From positions 310,001-374,000 of the forward strand of contig NZ_JAIVKK010000003.1 of assembly GCF_020524005.1 (NCBI RefSeq): a stretch of 64,000 nt of DNA, read 5' to 3'. The translations under genes and the position numbers were made by a program. Below the pieces are notes generated by a model. That model was not told where the DNA came from and did not search any database. It worked only from the letters and a program-made list of their open reading frames with translations. Positions 35,713 through 45,592 of this stretch are shown here, one piece after another; position 1 is the first letter of the stretch, and each line of letters begins with the position of its first letter. The stretch comes from Microbulbifer aggregans. Lineage in GTDB: Bacteria; Pseudomonadota; Gammaproteobacteria; Pseudomonadales; Cellvibrionaceae.

Positions 35713-38700
35713 ATGCGATTCAATCTTTCTGAGTGGGCGTTGAACAACCGCCCACTGGTGCTCTACGCCATGATCTTGCTGAGTGTCATCGGCGCTGTCT
35801 CCTATACCCAGCTCGGGCAGAGCGAAGATCCACCATTCACGTTCAAGGTGATGGTGATCAATACCCTATGGCCCGGTGCCAGCGCCGAAGAGGTATCGCG
35901 CCAGATCACCGAGCGGATCGAAAAGAAGCTGATGGAAACCGGCGAATACGACCGTATCACCTCTTTCTCCCGCCCGGGGCAGTCCCAGGTTATCTTCGCT
36001 GCACGCGACAGTATGCGCTCCCATGAAATTCCCGATCTCTGGTATCAGGTACGGAAAAAAGTCGGCGACATTCGCCATACCCTGCCACCGGATATTCACG
36101 GGCCATTTTTCAACGATGAGTTCGGCGCGACGTTCGGCAATATCTATGCGCTCAGCGGGCCGGGATTTGACTATGCCTTGATGAAAGATTACGCCGAACG
36201 CCTGCAGCTCGCGCTGCAAAGAGTGGACGACGTTGGTAAGGTTGAGCTGATCGGCCTGCAGGACGAAAAAATCTGGGTGGAAATATCCAACACCAAACTG
36301 GCCTCCCTGGGCATTCCCCTGGCTGCAGTACAGCAGGCACTGCAGGCGCAAAACAGTGTCGCTGATGCGGGCTTTGTTGAAGCCAGCAGCGACAGGGTAC
36401 GCATTCGAGTGGGCGGGCAGTTCCGTTCCGTAAACGAAATCCGGGACTTCCCGATCACCGCCGGCGAACGCACCCTGAGCCTGGGTGATATCGCCGAGAT
36501 TCACCGGGGCTTCAGCGATCCCCCCCAGCCGCGTATGCGCTTTATGGCCGACGATGCCATCGGCATTGCGGTATCCATGAAAAAAGGCGGCGATATTCTG
36601 CAGCTTGGGAAAAACCTCGATGCGACGTTTGCCCGCCTTCAGGAGGACCTGCCGCTGGGCCTGTCGCTGCGCAAGGTTTCCGATCAACCCGCCGCAGTGA
36701 AACGCGGCGTCGGTGAATTCCTCAAAGTACTCGCGGAAGCCCTCGCCATCGTCATGCTGGTAAGCTTCTTCTCCCTCGGGTTCCGCACCGGGCTGGTGGT
36801 GGCCTTATCAATCCCACTGGTTCTGGCCATGACGTTTGCCCTGATGAACCACTTCGACATCGGCCTGCACAAGATATCCCTCGGCGCACTGGTGCTGGCA
36901 CTGGGACTTATGGTCGACGACGCCATCATTGCCGTGGAAATGATGGCGATCAAAATGGAGCAGGGATTCAGCCGTCTCAAGGCCGCTGGTTTTGCCTGGA
37001 CGAGTACCGCGTTCCCCATGCTGACCGGCACCCTGATTACCGCTGCCGGTTTCCTGCCAATCGCCACTGCGGAGTCCGGTACCGGGGAATATACTCGCTC
37101 CATTTTCCAGGTGGTTACGCTGTCACTGCTGGCCTCCTGGGTTGCCGCGGTGATCTTTGTACCCTTCCTCGGCGACCGCCTGCTGCCGGACTTTTCTGCA
37201 CAGGGGCATCAAAATACGACGCACGATCCCTATAACAAACCCTTCTACCGACGCTTTCGCGCCCTGCTGGCATGGTGCCTGCACTATCGCAAGACCGTGA
37301 TTGTCGCCACACTGGCCATTTTTATCGGTGCGATCATGCTGTTCCGGTTTGTCCCGCAGCAGTTCTTCCCGTCATCGGCGCGTCTGGAGCTCATGGTCGA
37401 CCTGAAGCTCAACGAAGGCGCCTCACTGAATGCCACCGAGCAAGAAGCCAGGCGGCTGGAGGCTTTACTGGCAGAGCACCCGCAAGTTGAGAATTACGTG
37501 GCCTATGTGGGTACAGGTTCACCCCGCTTTTATCTGCCACTCGACCAGCAGCTGCCCGCCGCCAGTTTTGCGCAGTTTGTTATCAACACCCCGTCCGTCG
37601 AAGCGCGCGAGGCAGTACGGGGCTGGCTGATCACCACGCTGCGTGAACAATTCCCCAGTGTACGCACACGCATCTCGCGCCTGGAAAATGGCCCGCCTGT
37701 GGGCTATCCGGTGCAGTTCCGGGTGTCCGGAGAACATATTGCTGAAGTGCGTAATATCGCCCGCGCGGTCGCCGGTATCGTGCGCGAAAACCCGGCCCTG
37801 ACCAACGTGCACCTGGACTGGGAGGAGCCAAATAAAGTCGTGCGCCTAGAGGTGGATCAGGCGCGCGCCCGCACCTTCGGCATCAGCAGCGCAGAGTTAT
37901 CCCGCGCCCTCCAGGGATCCCTCTCCGGCACAACCGTCGGGCAGTATCGCGAAGACAATGAGCTGATCGAGGTCGAGGTTCGCGGGGCCGAACAGGAGCG
38001 CCAGGCCCTGCGGCAACTGGGCAATCTCGCGGTTCAGACAACGGAAGGCCGCAGTATCCCGCTCAACCAGGTCGCGACGTTGGAATACGGATTTGAAGAA
38101 GGGATTATCTGGCACCGCGACAGGCTGCCGACGGTCACTGTACGCGCCGATATTTATGGCAAGCAGCAGCCGGACAGCGTGGTCAAGGAAATATGGCCGC
38201 AGCTGGCTCAACTCCGTTCCGCCCTGCCTCCGGGCTACCTGCTGGAGATCGGCGGCAGCGTGGAAGAATCCGCCCGCGGCCAGGCATCGGTCAATGCCGG
38301 TATGCCGCTTCTGCTACTGGTGGTATTGACCCTGCTGATGCTGCAACTGCGCAGTTTCTCACTCACCAGCATGGTATTTCTCACCGCGCCACTCGGTATT
38401 ATCGGCGTCACCCTGTTTCTGCTGATTTTCCGTCAGCCATTCGGGTTCGTGGCCATGCTCGGCACCATCGCGCTTGCCGGGATGATCATGCGCAACTCGG
38501 TGATACTGGTCGACCAGATACAACAGGACCGGCTGCAGGGGCTAACCGCCTGGGATGCGATCATTGAATCTACGGTACGGCGCTTCCGTCCCATTGTGCT
38601 TACCGCACTCACCGCAGTGCTGGCGATGATCCCGCTGTCCCGCAGCGACTTCTTCGGCCCCATGGCGGTAGCCATTATGGGTGGCTTGATTGTTGCAACA

Positions 38701-38868
38701 GCGCTTACGCTGCTGTTCCTGCCTGCGCTTTACGCAGCCTGGTTCCGTATTACCGAGGAAGACAAAGACGGAAAGCCGAAAGCGACAGCCGGTAATACGA
38801 CAGAGAAACGGGGCAGCCGACTGGCAGAGATAGCGGCAGGCTTCACTCAAAGGTTGAAACCGAAGTGA
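35713..38868 (+). CDS. RND-family multidrug efflux pump, inner-membrane transporter
   Basis: This proton-driven transporter of the HAE-1/AcrB superfamily has 1051 residues. Layout: TM1 near 14-32, porter domain, TM2-6 (about 335-500) with the proton-relay GLMVDDAIIAVEMMA in TM4, TM7 near 530, a second porter domain, and TM8-12 (about 865-1020). The second half retains GMIMRNSVILVDQIQQ. RPIVLTALTAVLAMIPL is the conserved cytoplasmic motif. The start MRFNLSEWALNNRPLVLYAM is typical of the subgroup with a shorter N-terminal helix. It is likely induced by relief of the TetR-type repressor. Confidence 0.95.
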   Translation: MRFNLSEWALNNRPLVLYAMILLSVIGAVSYTQLGQSEDPPFTFKVMVINTLWPGASAEEVSRQITERIEKKLMETGEYDRITSFSRPGQSQVIFAARDSMRSHEIPDLWYQVRKKVGDIRHTLPPDIHGPFFNDEFGATFGNIYALSGPGFDYALMKDYAERLQLALQRVDDVGKVELIGLQDEKIWVEISNTKLASLGIPLAAVQQALQAQNSVADAGFVEASSDRVRIRVGGQFRSVNEIRDFPITAGERTLSLGDIAEIHRGFSDPPQPRMRFMADDAIGIAVSMKKGGDILQLGKNLDATFARLQEDLPLGLSLRKVSDQPAAVKRGVGEFLKVLAEALAIVMLVSFFSLGFRTGLVVALSIPLVLAMTFALMNHFDIGLHKISLGALVLALGLMVDDAIIAVEMMAIKMEQGFSRLKAAGFAWTSTAFPMLTGTLITAAGFLPIATAESGTGEYTRSIFQVVTLSLLASWVAAVIFVPFLGDRLLPDFSAQGHQNTTHDPYNKPFYRRFRALLAWCLHYRKTVIVATLAIFIGAIMLFRFVPQQFFPSSARLELMVDLKLNEGASLNATEQEARRLEALLAEHPQVENYVAYVGTGSPRFYLPLDQQLPAASFAQFVINTPSVEAREAVRGWLITTLREQFPSVRTRISRLENGPPVGYPVQFRVSGEHIAEVRNIARAVAGIVRENPALTNVHLDWEEPNKVVRLEVDQARARTFGISSAELSRALQGSLSGTTVGQYREDNELIEVEVRGAEQERQALRQLGNLAVQTTEGRSIPLNQVATLEYGFEEGIIWHRDRLPTVTVRADIYGKQQPDSVVKEIWPQLAQLRSALPPGYLLEIGGSVEESARGQASVNAGMPLLLLVVLTLLMLQLRSFSLTSMVFLTAPLGIIGVTLFLLIFRQPFGFVAMLGTIALAGMIMRNSVILVDQIQQDRLQGLTAWDAIIESTVRRFRPIVLTALTAVLAMIPLSRSDFFGPMAVAIMGGLIVATALTLLFLPALYAAWFRITEEDKDGKPKATAGNTTEKRGSRLAEIAAGFTQRLKPK

Positions 38869-38913
38869 CCTTAAGGCTCGAATAAGTCAGGGAAAAAGCA
38901 GAAATGAATAGAG

Positions 38914-38952
38914 ACAGGGCCGGCCACGACTAGTGTGGATAACTGGCCCTGT
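38914..38952. terminator. Possible terminator hairpin between RND gene and small secreted protein gene
   Basis: ACAGGGCC and GGCCCTGT pair across 23 bases between two convergent genes. The loop is large and the T-runs are poor, so this is a weak call. Confidence 0.35.
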
Positions 38953-38973
38953 ACAAAACAATCGGACTGCCAA

Positions 38974-39234
38974 TCAGGCTTCGCCGCCCTGGTCAAAGTC
39001 ACGGATCAGTTTTGCCGCAGCCTCACAACCGATCCCTTCGAAATCAAGGGTGAGCTTCTCATCCGGATTGCTGGCCACCAGGGGCTCGATTTCTTCACCA
39101 CAGAAACTATTTACCATGGTCACAGCCTGACCTACGGTGCCGTCCTTGATTTTCATATCGAAAGTGGCCGCTTCTTCACTGGCGACTGCGCCGGCAGTAA
39201 AAGACAATAGCGCGGCAAGCAGAGTGTATTTCAT
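38974..39234 (-). CDS. Small exported protein of unknown function
   Basis: The product has 86 residues with a signal peptide MKYTLLAALLSFTAGAVASEE. The mature 67 residues contain FDMKIKDGTVGQAVTMVNSF, CGEEIEPLVASNP and DFEGIGCEAAAKLIRDF, with two cysteines that may pair. The segment before the first Cys faintly recalls secretin/TonB short N-terminal modules, but no family can be assigned. It is a single-gene unit facing the RND pump gene. Confidence 0.75.
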   Translation of the reverse strand: MKYTLLAALLSFTAGAVASEEAATFDMKIKDGTVGQAVTMVNSFCGEEIEPLVASNPDEKLTLDFEGIGCEAAAKLIRDFDQGGEA

Positions 39235-39319
39235 TATTTTTTTCCTTTCTGTCTATTAACAATCAGCGCACCGTCCTGGGCCTAAACGAGACGTACACCA
39301 AGCCTACAGACAGTGATTT

Positions 39320-40243
39320 TCAATAGTCACTCATATCCTCAAACTCTTCCAGTTCCGCAATGAGCTTCAGCAGCCGATCTGTGCGGTCGGTCATGATCCC
39401 GTCCACCCCCATGGCGATCAGGCGCCGCATTTCCGCTTCGTCATTGACCGTCCATACTTCCACCCGCACACCATGGGCCTGTGCATCTCTGACCGACGAA
39501 GGCGTTACCAGTAAAATACCGTCGTAGTCGGTAGGAATATGCAGCGCCTGGTAGCGCGGACTGAGCAGACGGAATGCTCCCACCTTTGACGCCAGCGCAA
39601 ACAGGCGCACTTCATCGGAGCCGGCGCCGGTGGCTACATGCGGGCAATCTTCGCGAAAGCGGTCGATCGCCGGTTGATGAAACGACGACACAATCACCTG
39701 GTTACTTTTGTTAAATGCCCGCAGCTTGCGGCACAGGGATCTGGCCGCCTCAGGATCCGCGGTTTTCAATTCGATGATCATCGGGTATTTGGGAAAGCGC
39801 TGGAACACCTCATCTACCGTCAAAATCCGCTGGGGCTTTTCCCGGTAGGGATAAGTCTCGCCCTCGCCAGGCCAGTTGTAGGCCACATTGAGCTGTTGCA
39901 GTTCCGCCAGAGTCAGTGCACTGATGGCCCCCTGACCTTCGGTGGTTCTCTCCACCGTGGGGTCGTGCATCAGGACCAGCTCATCGTCCATCGTTTGATG
40001 CACATCCATCTCCAGCACATCAACGTTCATCGCCGCCATCTTTTCCAGGAATTCCAGTGTATTACCCGGATAGAGCCCTTTGCCCGAGTCATCGGCATGG
40101 GCAATGACCAAAGGGCGATGAAAACCATTGGCAGGATATTCGGGAAACTGCAGACCGGTATCGACAGCGGGCCGCGCCGCCAGCCAGCGCCAACCGACAA
40201 ACACCAGGATTGCGGCGAGGATGAAGAGCAATAGTTTTTTCAT
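39320..40243 (-). CDS. Glycerophosphodiester phosphodiesterase family protein, membrane-anchored copy
   Basis: This TIM-barrel phosphodiesterase should hydrolyse glycerophosphodiesters to glycerol-3-phosphate and an alcohol. It has 307 residues from the ATG at 40243, with an N-terminal signal-anchor MKKLLLFILAAILVFVGWRW. Blocks: VIAHADDSGKGLYPGNTLEF (first His), VLEMDVHQTMDDELVLMHDP (Glu/Asp and second His), ERTTEGQG and IIELKT. The usual PENT motif reads PGNT, so a metal-ligand Glu is changed. A paralogue follows upstream on the same strand with 59 bases between them. Confidence 0.88.
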   Translation of the reverse strand: MKKLLLFILAAILVFVGWRWLAARPAVDTGLQFPEYPANGFHRPLVIAHADDSGKGLYPGNTLEFLEKMAAMNVDVLEMDVHQTMDDELVLMHDPTVERTTEGQGAISALTLAELQQLNVAYNWPGEGETYPYREKPQRILTVDEVFQRFPKYPMIIELKTADPEAARSLCRKLRAFNKSNQVIVSSFHQPAIDRFREDCPHVATGAGSDEVRLFALASKVGAFRLLSPRYQALHIPTDYDGILLVTPSSVRDAQAHGVRVEVWTVNDEAEMRRLIAMGVDGIMTDRTDRLLKLIAELEEFEDMSDY

Positions 40244-40302
40244 TGTTTCTGCTACCTGAACCAACCCGACATTTTTCGTATTTTTGTGTGTCGTACCGCT
40301 TT

Positions 40303-41109
40303 CTATTGCTCTCGTATGAGCGCCAACAACCGATCAGGCCGGTTTGTCACAATGCCATCCAATCCCAGCGCTATATAGCGATGCATCGTCTCAATCTCAT
40401 CCACCGTCCATACCGCAATATGCAGACCGCACCTGCGTGCGGCGCGGATAAACCGGGGCGAATAGACATTCAATCCGAGGTAGCGGCTGGGCAGCTGCAT
40501 GGCCCGGTACGCAGGTTTCAGCCGGTGCGCCACACCAATGCCCTGGGCGATGAAGAAAGTCAGAGCCTCCCGCATAGTCGATCCGGTGCGCACCAGTGGC
40601 TGTAACCGACGAAACGCCTGAATAACCTTGTGGTGAAAAGAGGAAACGATGACCCGCTCACCGCAGCCAGCGCGGTCGATTGCCGAGCTGAGCGCTTCAG
40701 CCGCATGCAACTCACGGTTTTTCAGCTCTATGATCATTGGTGTATTTGGGATCGCACTGAATACTTCGTCGATGGTTACGAAGCGCAGAGGTTTCTCGCG
40801 ATAAGGAAAGGTCTCACCGTCCCGGCTCCAGTGATAAGCCGCATTCAGCTTCTGCAGCTCCTCGAGAGACTTGTCGATGACCAGCCCCTGCCCTTCGGTG
40901 GTGCGATCTACGGTCGGGTCATGTATCAGGATCAGGTGACCGTCTGCTGTCAGGTTCAGGTCCATTTCAAGCGCATCCACGCCCAGCGCGACCATCTCCT
41001 GCAAGTACAGCAATGTATTGCCCGGATACAGCCCGTTGCCGGATTCATCGCCATGCGCGATAACCATCGGGTAACCATCCGTACGGCGCCAACCACTGCC
41101 CACTGCCAT
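40303..41109 (-). CDS. Glycerophosphodiester phosphodiesterase family protein, second copy
   Basis: This is a paralogue of the preceding gene product (268 residues), sharing VIAHGDESGNGLYPGNTLLY, ALEMDLNLTADGHLILIHDP, DRTTEGQG and IIELKN. It also has PGNT in place of PENT. Unlike its neighbour it shows no signal peptide or membrane anchor, so it may act in the cytosol, unless the true start lies elsewhere. The GGAG sits only three bases before the ATG. Tandem duplication followed by divergence in location is the simplest reading. Confidence 0.87.
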   Translation of the reverse strand: MAVGSGWRRTDGYPMVIAHGDESGNGLYPGNTLLYLQEMVALGVDALEMDLNLTADGHLILIHDPTVDRTTEGQGLVIDKSLEELQKLNAAYHWSRDGETFPYREKPLRFVTIDEVFSAIPNTPMIIELKNRELHAAEALSSAIDRAGCGERVIVSSFHHKVIQAFRRLQPLVRTGSTMREALTFFIAQGIGVAHRLKPAYRAMQLPSRYLGLNVYSPRFIRAARRCGLHIAVWTVDEIETMHRYIALGLDGIVTNRPDRLLALIREQ

Positions 41110-41144
41110 TTACTCCGTTAAATTTGGAACGTTGGCATTGTTGA

Positions 41145-41804
41145 TCAGCGCAGAATTTTTTCCAACCGCTCGAGGTCATTTACCACTCGCCAGCTGCCGC
41201 CACTCTGCTCGACTTTCTCCTGCCACTGTTGCAGGCGGCCGAGATACTCACTCGGATCCACATTGTCCGTTCTCAGTTTGGTGACATTCAGGGCTACCAG
41301 ATCGTAACCATCCAGAGACAACGGTATATCCCGGTTGTACCCCTCTTTGATCTCCTCCTTGAGGTCAGAAAAAATCAGGATGGTTTTGCGACCCGGCTGT
41401 TTCTCATTGAGGAACTCTACCGCCTGCAGCAGGCCACCCGTAATATCGGTATAGGCGGCAGGCTTCGTATCTTGTACGAAGCGGTCGATGGACTGCTGAA
41501 ACGCCTGTTTCTGTTTATTGGTTACACTGGGGCGGTCATCAAACGTGACCTTGGCCTGTATGTTTTTTTCACTAAAGCTGCCGGTATTAATACTCGCAAC
41601 CGCAAAGGTATCTCCCGGATTCAACTTGGCCAGGGTGTAGTTGATCACCTGCTGGGCTTTGCCCAGCTCCTCCGTATAGGTTCCGGAGGTATCAATCAGC
41701 ATGTACACACCCTGGTTGCGTGCTACCGGCTCACCGCAGCTCGCGATGGCCAACATGGAGATAAGTGTAATCAGGGACAGGAATATTCGGCGCTGAACGT
41801 TCAT
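41145..41804 (-). CDS. VWA-domain lipoprotein
   Basis: The product has 219 residues with a lipoprotein signal ending MLAIASC. A von Willebrand A fold follows: VYMLIDTSGTYTEEL gives a MIDAS D-x-S-G-T (Thr replaces the last Ser), AAYTDITGGLLQAVEFL gives the Thr, and KTILIFSDLKEEI gives the Asp. It is probably a metal-dependent protein-binding module on the periplasmic face. Its start overlaps the stop of the membrane protein upstream by four bases (ATGA), so the two are translationally coupled. Function unknown. Confidence 0.85.
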   Translation of the reverse strand: MNVQRRIFLSLITLISMLAIASCGEPVARNQGVYMLIDTSGTYTEELGKAQQVINYTLAKLNPGDTFAVASINTGSFSEKNIQAKVTFDDRPSVTNKQKQAFQQSIDRFVQDTKPAAYTDITGGLLQAVEFLNEKQPGRKTILIFSDLKEEIKEGYNRDIPLSLDGYDLVALNVTKLRTDNVDPSEYLGRLQQWQEKVEQSGGSWRVVNDLERLEKILR

Positions 41805-43234
41805 ACTGGTGCCTCCCCGGTTTCCTCGGATGGCACGGGTGCTTCAGCGTGTGTGGTGGCAGCCTTCGCGCGCCGATTCAAATAGCCCGCTTCCAGCCAA
41901 AGTGGCAGAAAAATCGCGATATCGTAAACACGTACCAGCATGGCGCCGATACGCAAGATTCCGGTGCCACTGAGGCGCAGTACCACCGACAGCAGGCGCA
42001 AGAAGAAAGCGGACAGCACGCCGATCACCGTGCGCGCCGAGGCGATAAAGTTCTCCAGCGGAATCGCGACAAACGTCAGCGCAAACGGCAGAATGAACCC
42101 CATGCCCATCTGCGCAGCCGTGGTAATCCAGTAAACGCCTCCCGTTGCGTCAACCATCTCGCCCCGCAATTGGGCACTCACCGCCAGGTCTTCCTGCATC
42201 AGGATCTCACGCATAAAAGCGAGCCCCGCCTCAACACTGGCGAGGAAAAACAGCAGTACAAAGGCTGCCCACAGCATACGGGTACGCAACTTGTCGTTGA
42301 GGGCGCTGATTACTGGGAAAAGGCGTGTTATCCGCAGGCAATCCATTACAAACAGCCCCATGGTGATTTCGACCAGAATGATCACCAGGGCCGAAATATC
42401 GGCCACCTTGAAGTTTCCGATATAGCTGGTACCGCCAACCATTTCCGTCATTGGCCGAGCTATCAGGTGGAAATTGATCAGGGCACCGCCTACGGCAATA
42501 GCCAGTACGAATGCGGAGATAAAGAACTGGCTAAGAGATGAGGAAGACAACATTCGCTGGGCACGGTCGCTGCTTTGCAGGATTTCCTCGTAGCGCTCCA
42601 TATGCCCATCAACCACCTTTGCCCGCTGCTGTACGGCGGTCACGGTCTTGTTGACTCGCCCCAGGCTGTTCAGGATCGAACGCCAGGCGGGCATCATGCG
42701 CTTCAGCAACTGGTGGCGCTCCCGCGCGGATTCCCGATAGGCTTCCAGCGCCTTGGCTTCCGCTTTGCGCATGGAACCATGGATGGTCTCCAGCACATCC
42801 CCGACAACCGGATCCTGCTTGGCCGGTATCTCGGCTACCGCTTTGATGGCCTTGGCCCAGTTGGTAGGCTCCGGTGGCACCTCGGCACTGCGCACATAGT
42901 CTTCATCAATAGCAGTTAGCTGCTCGCACAGTTTACGGTGCAGCGCTGGATATTGGGACAGCTCTTTCTTCATCGCGCTTTCGATACGATCGAATTCCCG
43001 CTCGATATGCCGCTCGGTCGCCTCACGGCCGGCGGCCAGCAGTACTTCGCGGTTACGCAATTGTAAGCGCCCCTCGGCAGCGGCTACCGCATTGGCCCCG
43101 AGTCGCAGCGACTGGTGGAAAAAACGTGCGAGGGCGTAAATACCCTGGTGCACAGGTTTGCGTGCGAGAAACAGCCCGATGAGTGCAATCACAAACCACA
43201 ACCAAGGCGGCATGCTTTGGAAAACTCCGGTCAT
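41801..43234 (-). CDS. Multi-pass membrane protein of unknown function, partner of VWA lipoprotein
   Basis: This 477-residue protein has an N-terminal membrane helix (PPWLWFVIALIGLFLARK) and a long charged, coiled-coil-like cytoplasmic segment (about 55-235). About five helices follow between residues 235 and 450, including FISAFVLAIAVGGALINFHL and LWAAFVLLFFLASVEAGLAF. I do not recognise a family. The four-base overlap with the VWA lipoprotein gene strongly suggests they work together, with a periplasmic VWA module joined to a membrane scaffold. Confidence 0.8.
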   Translation of the reverse strand: MTGVFQSMPPWLWFVIALIGLFLARKPVHQGIYALARFFHQSLRLGANAVAAAEGRLQLRNREVLLAAGREATERHIEREFDRIESAMKKELSQYPALHRKLCEQLTAIDEDYVRSAEVPPEPTNWAKAIKAVAEIPAKQDPVVGDVLETIHGSMRKAEAKALEAYRESARERHQLLKRMMPAWRSILNSLGRVNKTVTAVQQRAKVVDGHMERYEEILQSSDRAQRMLSSSSLSQFFISAFVLAIAVGGALINFHLIARPMTEMVGGTSYIGNFKVADISALVIILVEITMGLFVMDCLRITRLFPVISALNDKLRTRMLWAAFVLLFFLASVEAGLAFMREILMQEDLAVSAQLRGEMVDATGGVYWITTAAQMGMGFILPFALTFVAIPLENFIASARTVIGVLSAFFLRLLSVVLRLSGTGILRIGAMLVRVYDIAIFLPLWLEAGYLNRRAKAATTHAEAPVPSEETGEAPV

Positions 43235-43630
43235 GGTACATCTGCCTCCTTGCTGACAAGCAGCAACGTTTTAAGTGTACAGACCTGACATCAGTCCTGA
43301 ATAAAGGTTGGTTAATTCTGCTGCCTACACTGGGCAGTAATACCTGCATCGTATCAGCAGCTTAAAGTGGGGCTGCTACGGGAGTCCAATTTTTCCTATA
43401 TACACATAATCGGGCAACGTAATCGAGAGAATATTAGCGAAGTCCGCCTAGTTCAGTGAAAGACCCTCCCAGCCCCAACAAAAAAACAGGATTGTCACAC
43501 AAGGGAGCTTAGACGCAACGAGGGTGACTCCCTGATGACTGAAGTATCGTAGGAAGGCAGCCTCAACCTGAAGTGCGAGAGATGTAGATCATACCCAAGC
43601 GCCGTTCAGTAAATGCCTTACTAAGGCCAA
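43235..43630. other. Intergenic region, nothing identified
   Basis: This 396-base gap lies upstream of the membrane-protein operon and after the acyltransferase stop. It must hold the promoter for the 43234-41145 pair. I see no gene, strong hairpin or repeat. Confidence 0.5.
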
Positions 43631-45592
43631 TTAACCGGAAAAAACCCCAGTTTTCTTTATTTTTTCATGAACTTCCGGCGCCAAATAGCGGGCATACGTT
43701 GCGGTAAGGTGTGCTCGATCCCGAAACTTCATAATGCCATTCTGCACAGCTAGGCAGCTGTCACTTTCACACACCGAATTAGTAAGATCAATCGGGTATA
43801 CATTATCTGGCAACCCCAATAGCCCCGGATTCCCTGTACCTATGAGTGCTCCAAGTTTGGAATCAAGTTTCTGTCTCTTGTCCACAGAGCATCTTTCCGA
43901 ATAAGGCCCATATCTATCGACACATAGAACAAAATCAAAATCTGATCTCGGCGTATCACGAACTGCAATAATCGGGATATTAGGAATATCTCCCCAAGCG
44001 TCATAAAAACCTTCCGGGATATACTCTGTTACCCCCTCATCGTTTACCCTGGTAGAAGTCAGCAGCGTAAAGACCGCGTCGGGCTTCAACTCATTTATCC
44101 TTGCAATCACCTTCCTATTCCACTCAAGGCACACGGATTCCTCACCCAGCGCTAGCAAAGCGCCAGAACGTGTTAAGGGACAATTCCCTTTGGTCATCGC
44201 TATGATCTTAACAGTGCGGTCTACTTTAGCGATTTCCTGCAATGCAGGTAACCAATGTAAGGAATGAGACCCTCCGACCAAAACGACTTCATTTGATCCA
44301 TTCTCATTACCAAAAACACACTCAATGACTTCAGCCATTCCCCAACGCTGGTTACATCCATTTTTATAGCCTTGGGGAACATCAGATTTTGCAATTACTG
44401 TCGCGGGTACCACATGCTCGGGAACACCACCATTAAGCAATATTTTTACGTCCTTGCTGGCCGCACCTTTTACCGATATATATTGCCCACCCCACACCCC
44501 GACCATAATCACTGCGGGTATCATAACGACTACACAAGATGCCAATGCAGGTACAAAGTTCCCATTCACTACCGAAGACAACCTGAATGGCTTTTCGACA
44601 ATTGTGTAAGTTAGATATGCTAGAACCCCCGAAACCACAATAATCCCGATCCCCGGTACAACGCCAACTTCCGAATACCCGGTAACCTGCCAATATGCCG
44701 TGAGGAGGGGCCAGTGCCAAAGATAAAAAGTAAATGAGAGATTCCCCAACCACTGCATAGAACGGCTATTTAGAAAACCCAAACTTGCAGAATTCCCTGC
44801 GGCGACAATAATTCCAGCGGTAGAAATCACCGGTATTAACGCTGGAACACCAGGGAATTGCTCACTTACGGGGATCACCGCGGCAAAGAATACGAAAACA
44901 AATACACAGCTATACCCAAGCACTCGAGCGAGATTTTGAGGAATCCTCACCTTAGTGAAGCAGGCCGCCAATATCATGCCTGTCAAGAACTCCCACAATC
45001 TCGCCCCCGTATCAAAATATGCTTTTGGCTGATTTTCATAAGTTGCCACCATTGCATAAATAAACGAAGCGACAAACAATACGATCAGAAGTGGCAAAAT
45101 CGCCTTTTTCTTAAAATTGAGCCTTGAGTCAAATGCGGATAGAAATAACAAAACGATGGGCATCAAGATATAAATCTGCATCTGAACAGACAGCGCCCAC
45201 ATCTGCTGAAAGGGACTCGGAACCTCCCCTTGTGCCAGGTAATCTACACTCGAGCTAGAAAGCCACCAGTTTTCAACAAAAAATATAGCAGCGATAGCCG
45301 ACCGGATTTGGACGGACCACTTACTTTCCATACCTATCAATAGGTAACCTGCACAGGTAGCTAATATAACCACACTGGCACTTGGCGCTATTCTAGAAAA
45401 TGTCTTTTTATAATATCCAAGCACATTGCTCCAGGCGACCCGTTCATGTTTGAGCAGCGTTCGGTATATAAAAAAACCGGAAATAACAAAGAAAGCATCT
45501 ACCCCGCCCGACACCTTCTGGAACCAGATGTGATAAACGGCCACCAGCAATGCCGCAACAACCCTCAACCCTTGAACTTCTCTTAAATACAT
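43631..45592 (-). CDS. OafA/YrhL-type acyltransferase with C-terminal SGNH domain
   Basis: This integral membrane acyltransferase probably O-acetylates a surface polysaccharide, LPS or peptidoglycan-linked sugar. It has 653 residues. The first about 370 form the acyltransferase-3 domain with some ten helices: LREVQGLRVVAALLVAVYHI, GGVDAFFVISGFFI and KKTFSRIAPSA. The C-terminal region is SGNH-like, with VVLVGGSHSLHWLPAL (nucleophile Ser) and FRDRAHLTATYARYLAP (Asp and His). The gene is markedly AT-richer than both neighbours and stands alone, suggesting horizontal acquisition. Confidence 0.92.
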   Translation of the reverse strand: MYLREVQGLRVVAALLVAVYHIWFQKVSGGVDAFFVISGFFIYRTLLKHERVAWSNVLGYYKKTFSRIAPSASVVILATCAGYLLIGMESKWSVQIRSAIAAIFFVENWWLSSSSVDYLAQGEVPSPFQQMWALSVQMQIYILMPIVLLFLSAFDSRLNFKKKAILPLLIVLFVASFIYAMVATYENQPKAYFDTGARLWEFLTGMILAACFTKVRIPQNLARVLGYSCVFVFVFFAAVIPVSEQFPGVPALIPVISTAGIIVAAGNSASLGFLNSRSMQWLGNLSFTFYLWHWPLLTAYWQVTGYSEVGVVPGIGIIVVSGVLAYLTYTIVEKPFRLSSVVNGNFVPALASCVVVMIPAVIMVGVWGGQYISVKGAASKDVKILLNGGVPEHVVPATVIAKSDVPQGYKNGCNQRWGMAEVIECVFGNENGSNEVVLVGGSHSLHWLPALQEIAKVDRTVKIIAMTKGNCPLTRSGALLALGEESVCLEWNRKVIARINELKPDAVFTLLTSTRVNDEGVTEYIPEGFYDAWGDIPNIPIIAVRDTPRSDFDFVLCVDRYGPYSERCSVDKRQKLDSKLGALIGTGNPGLLGLPDNVYPIDLTNSVCESDSCLAVQNGIMKFRDRAHLTATYARYLAPEVHEKIKKTGVFSG

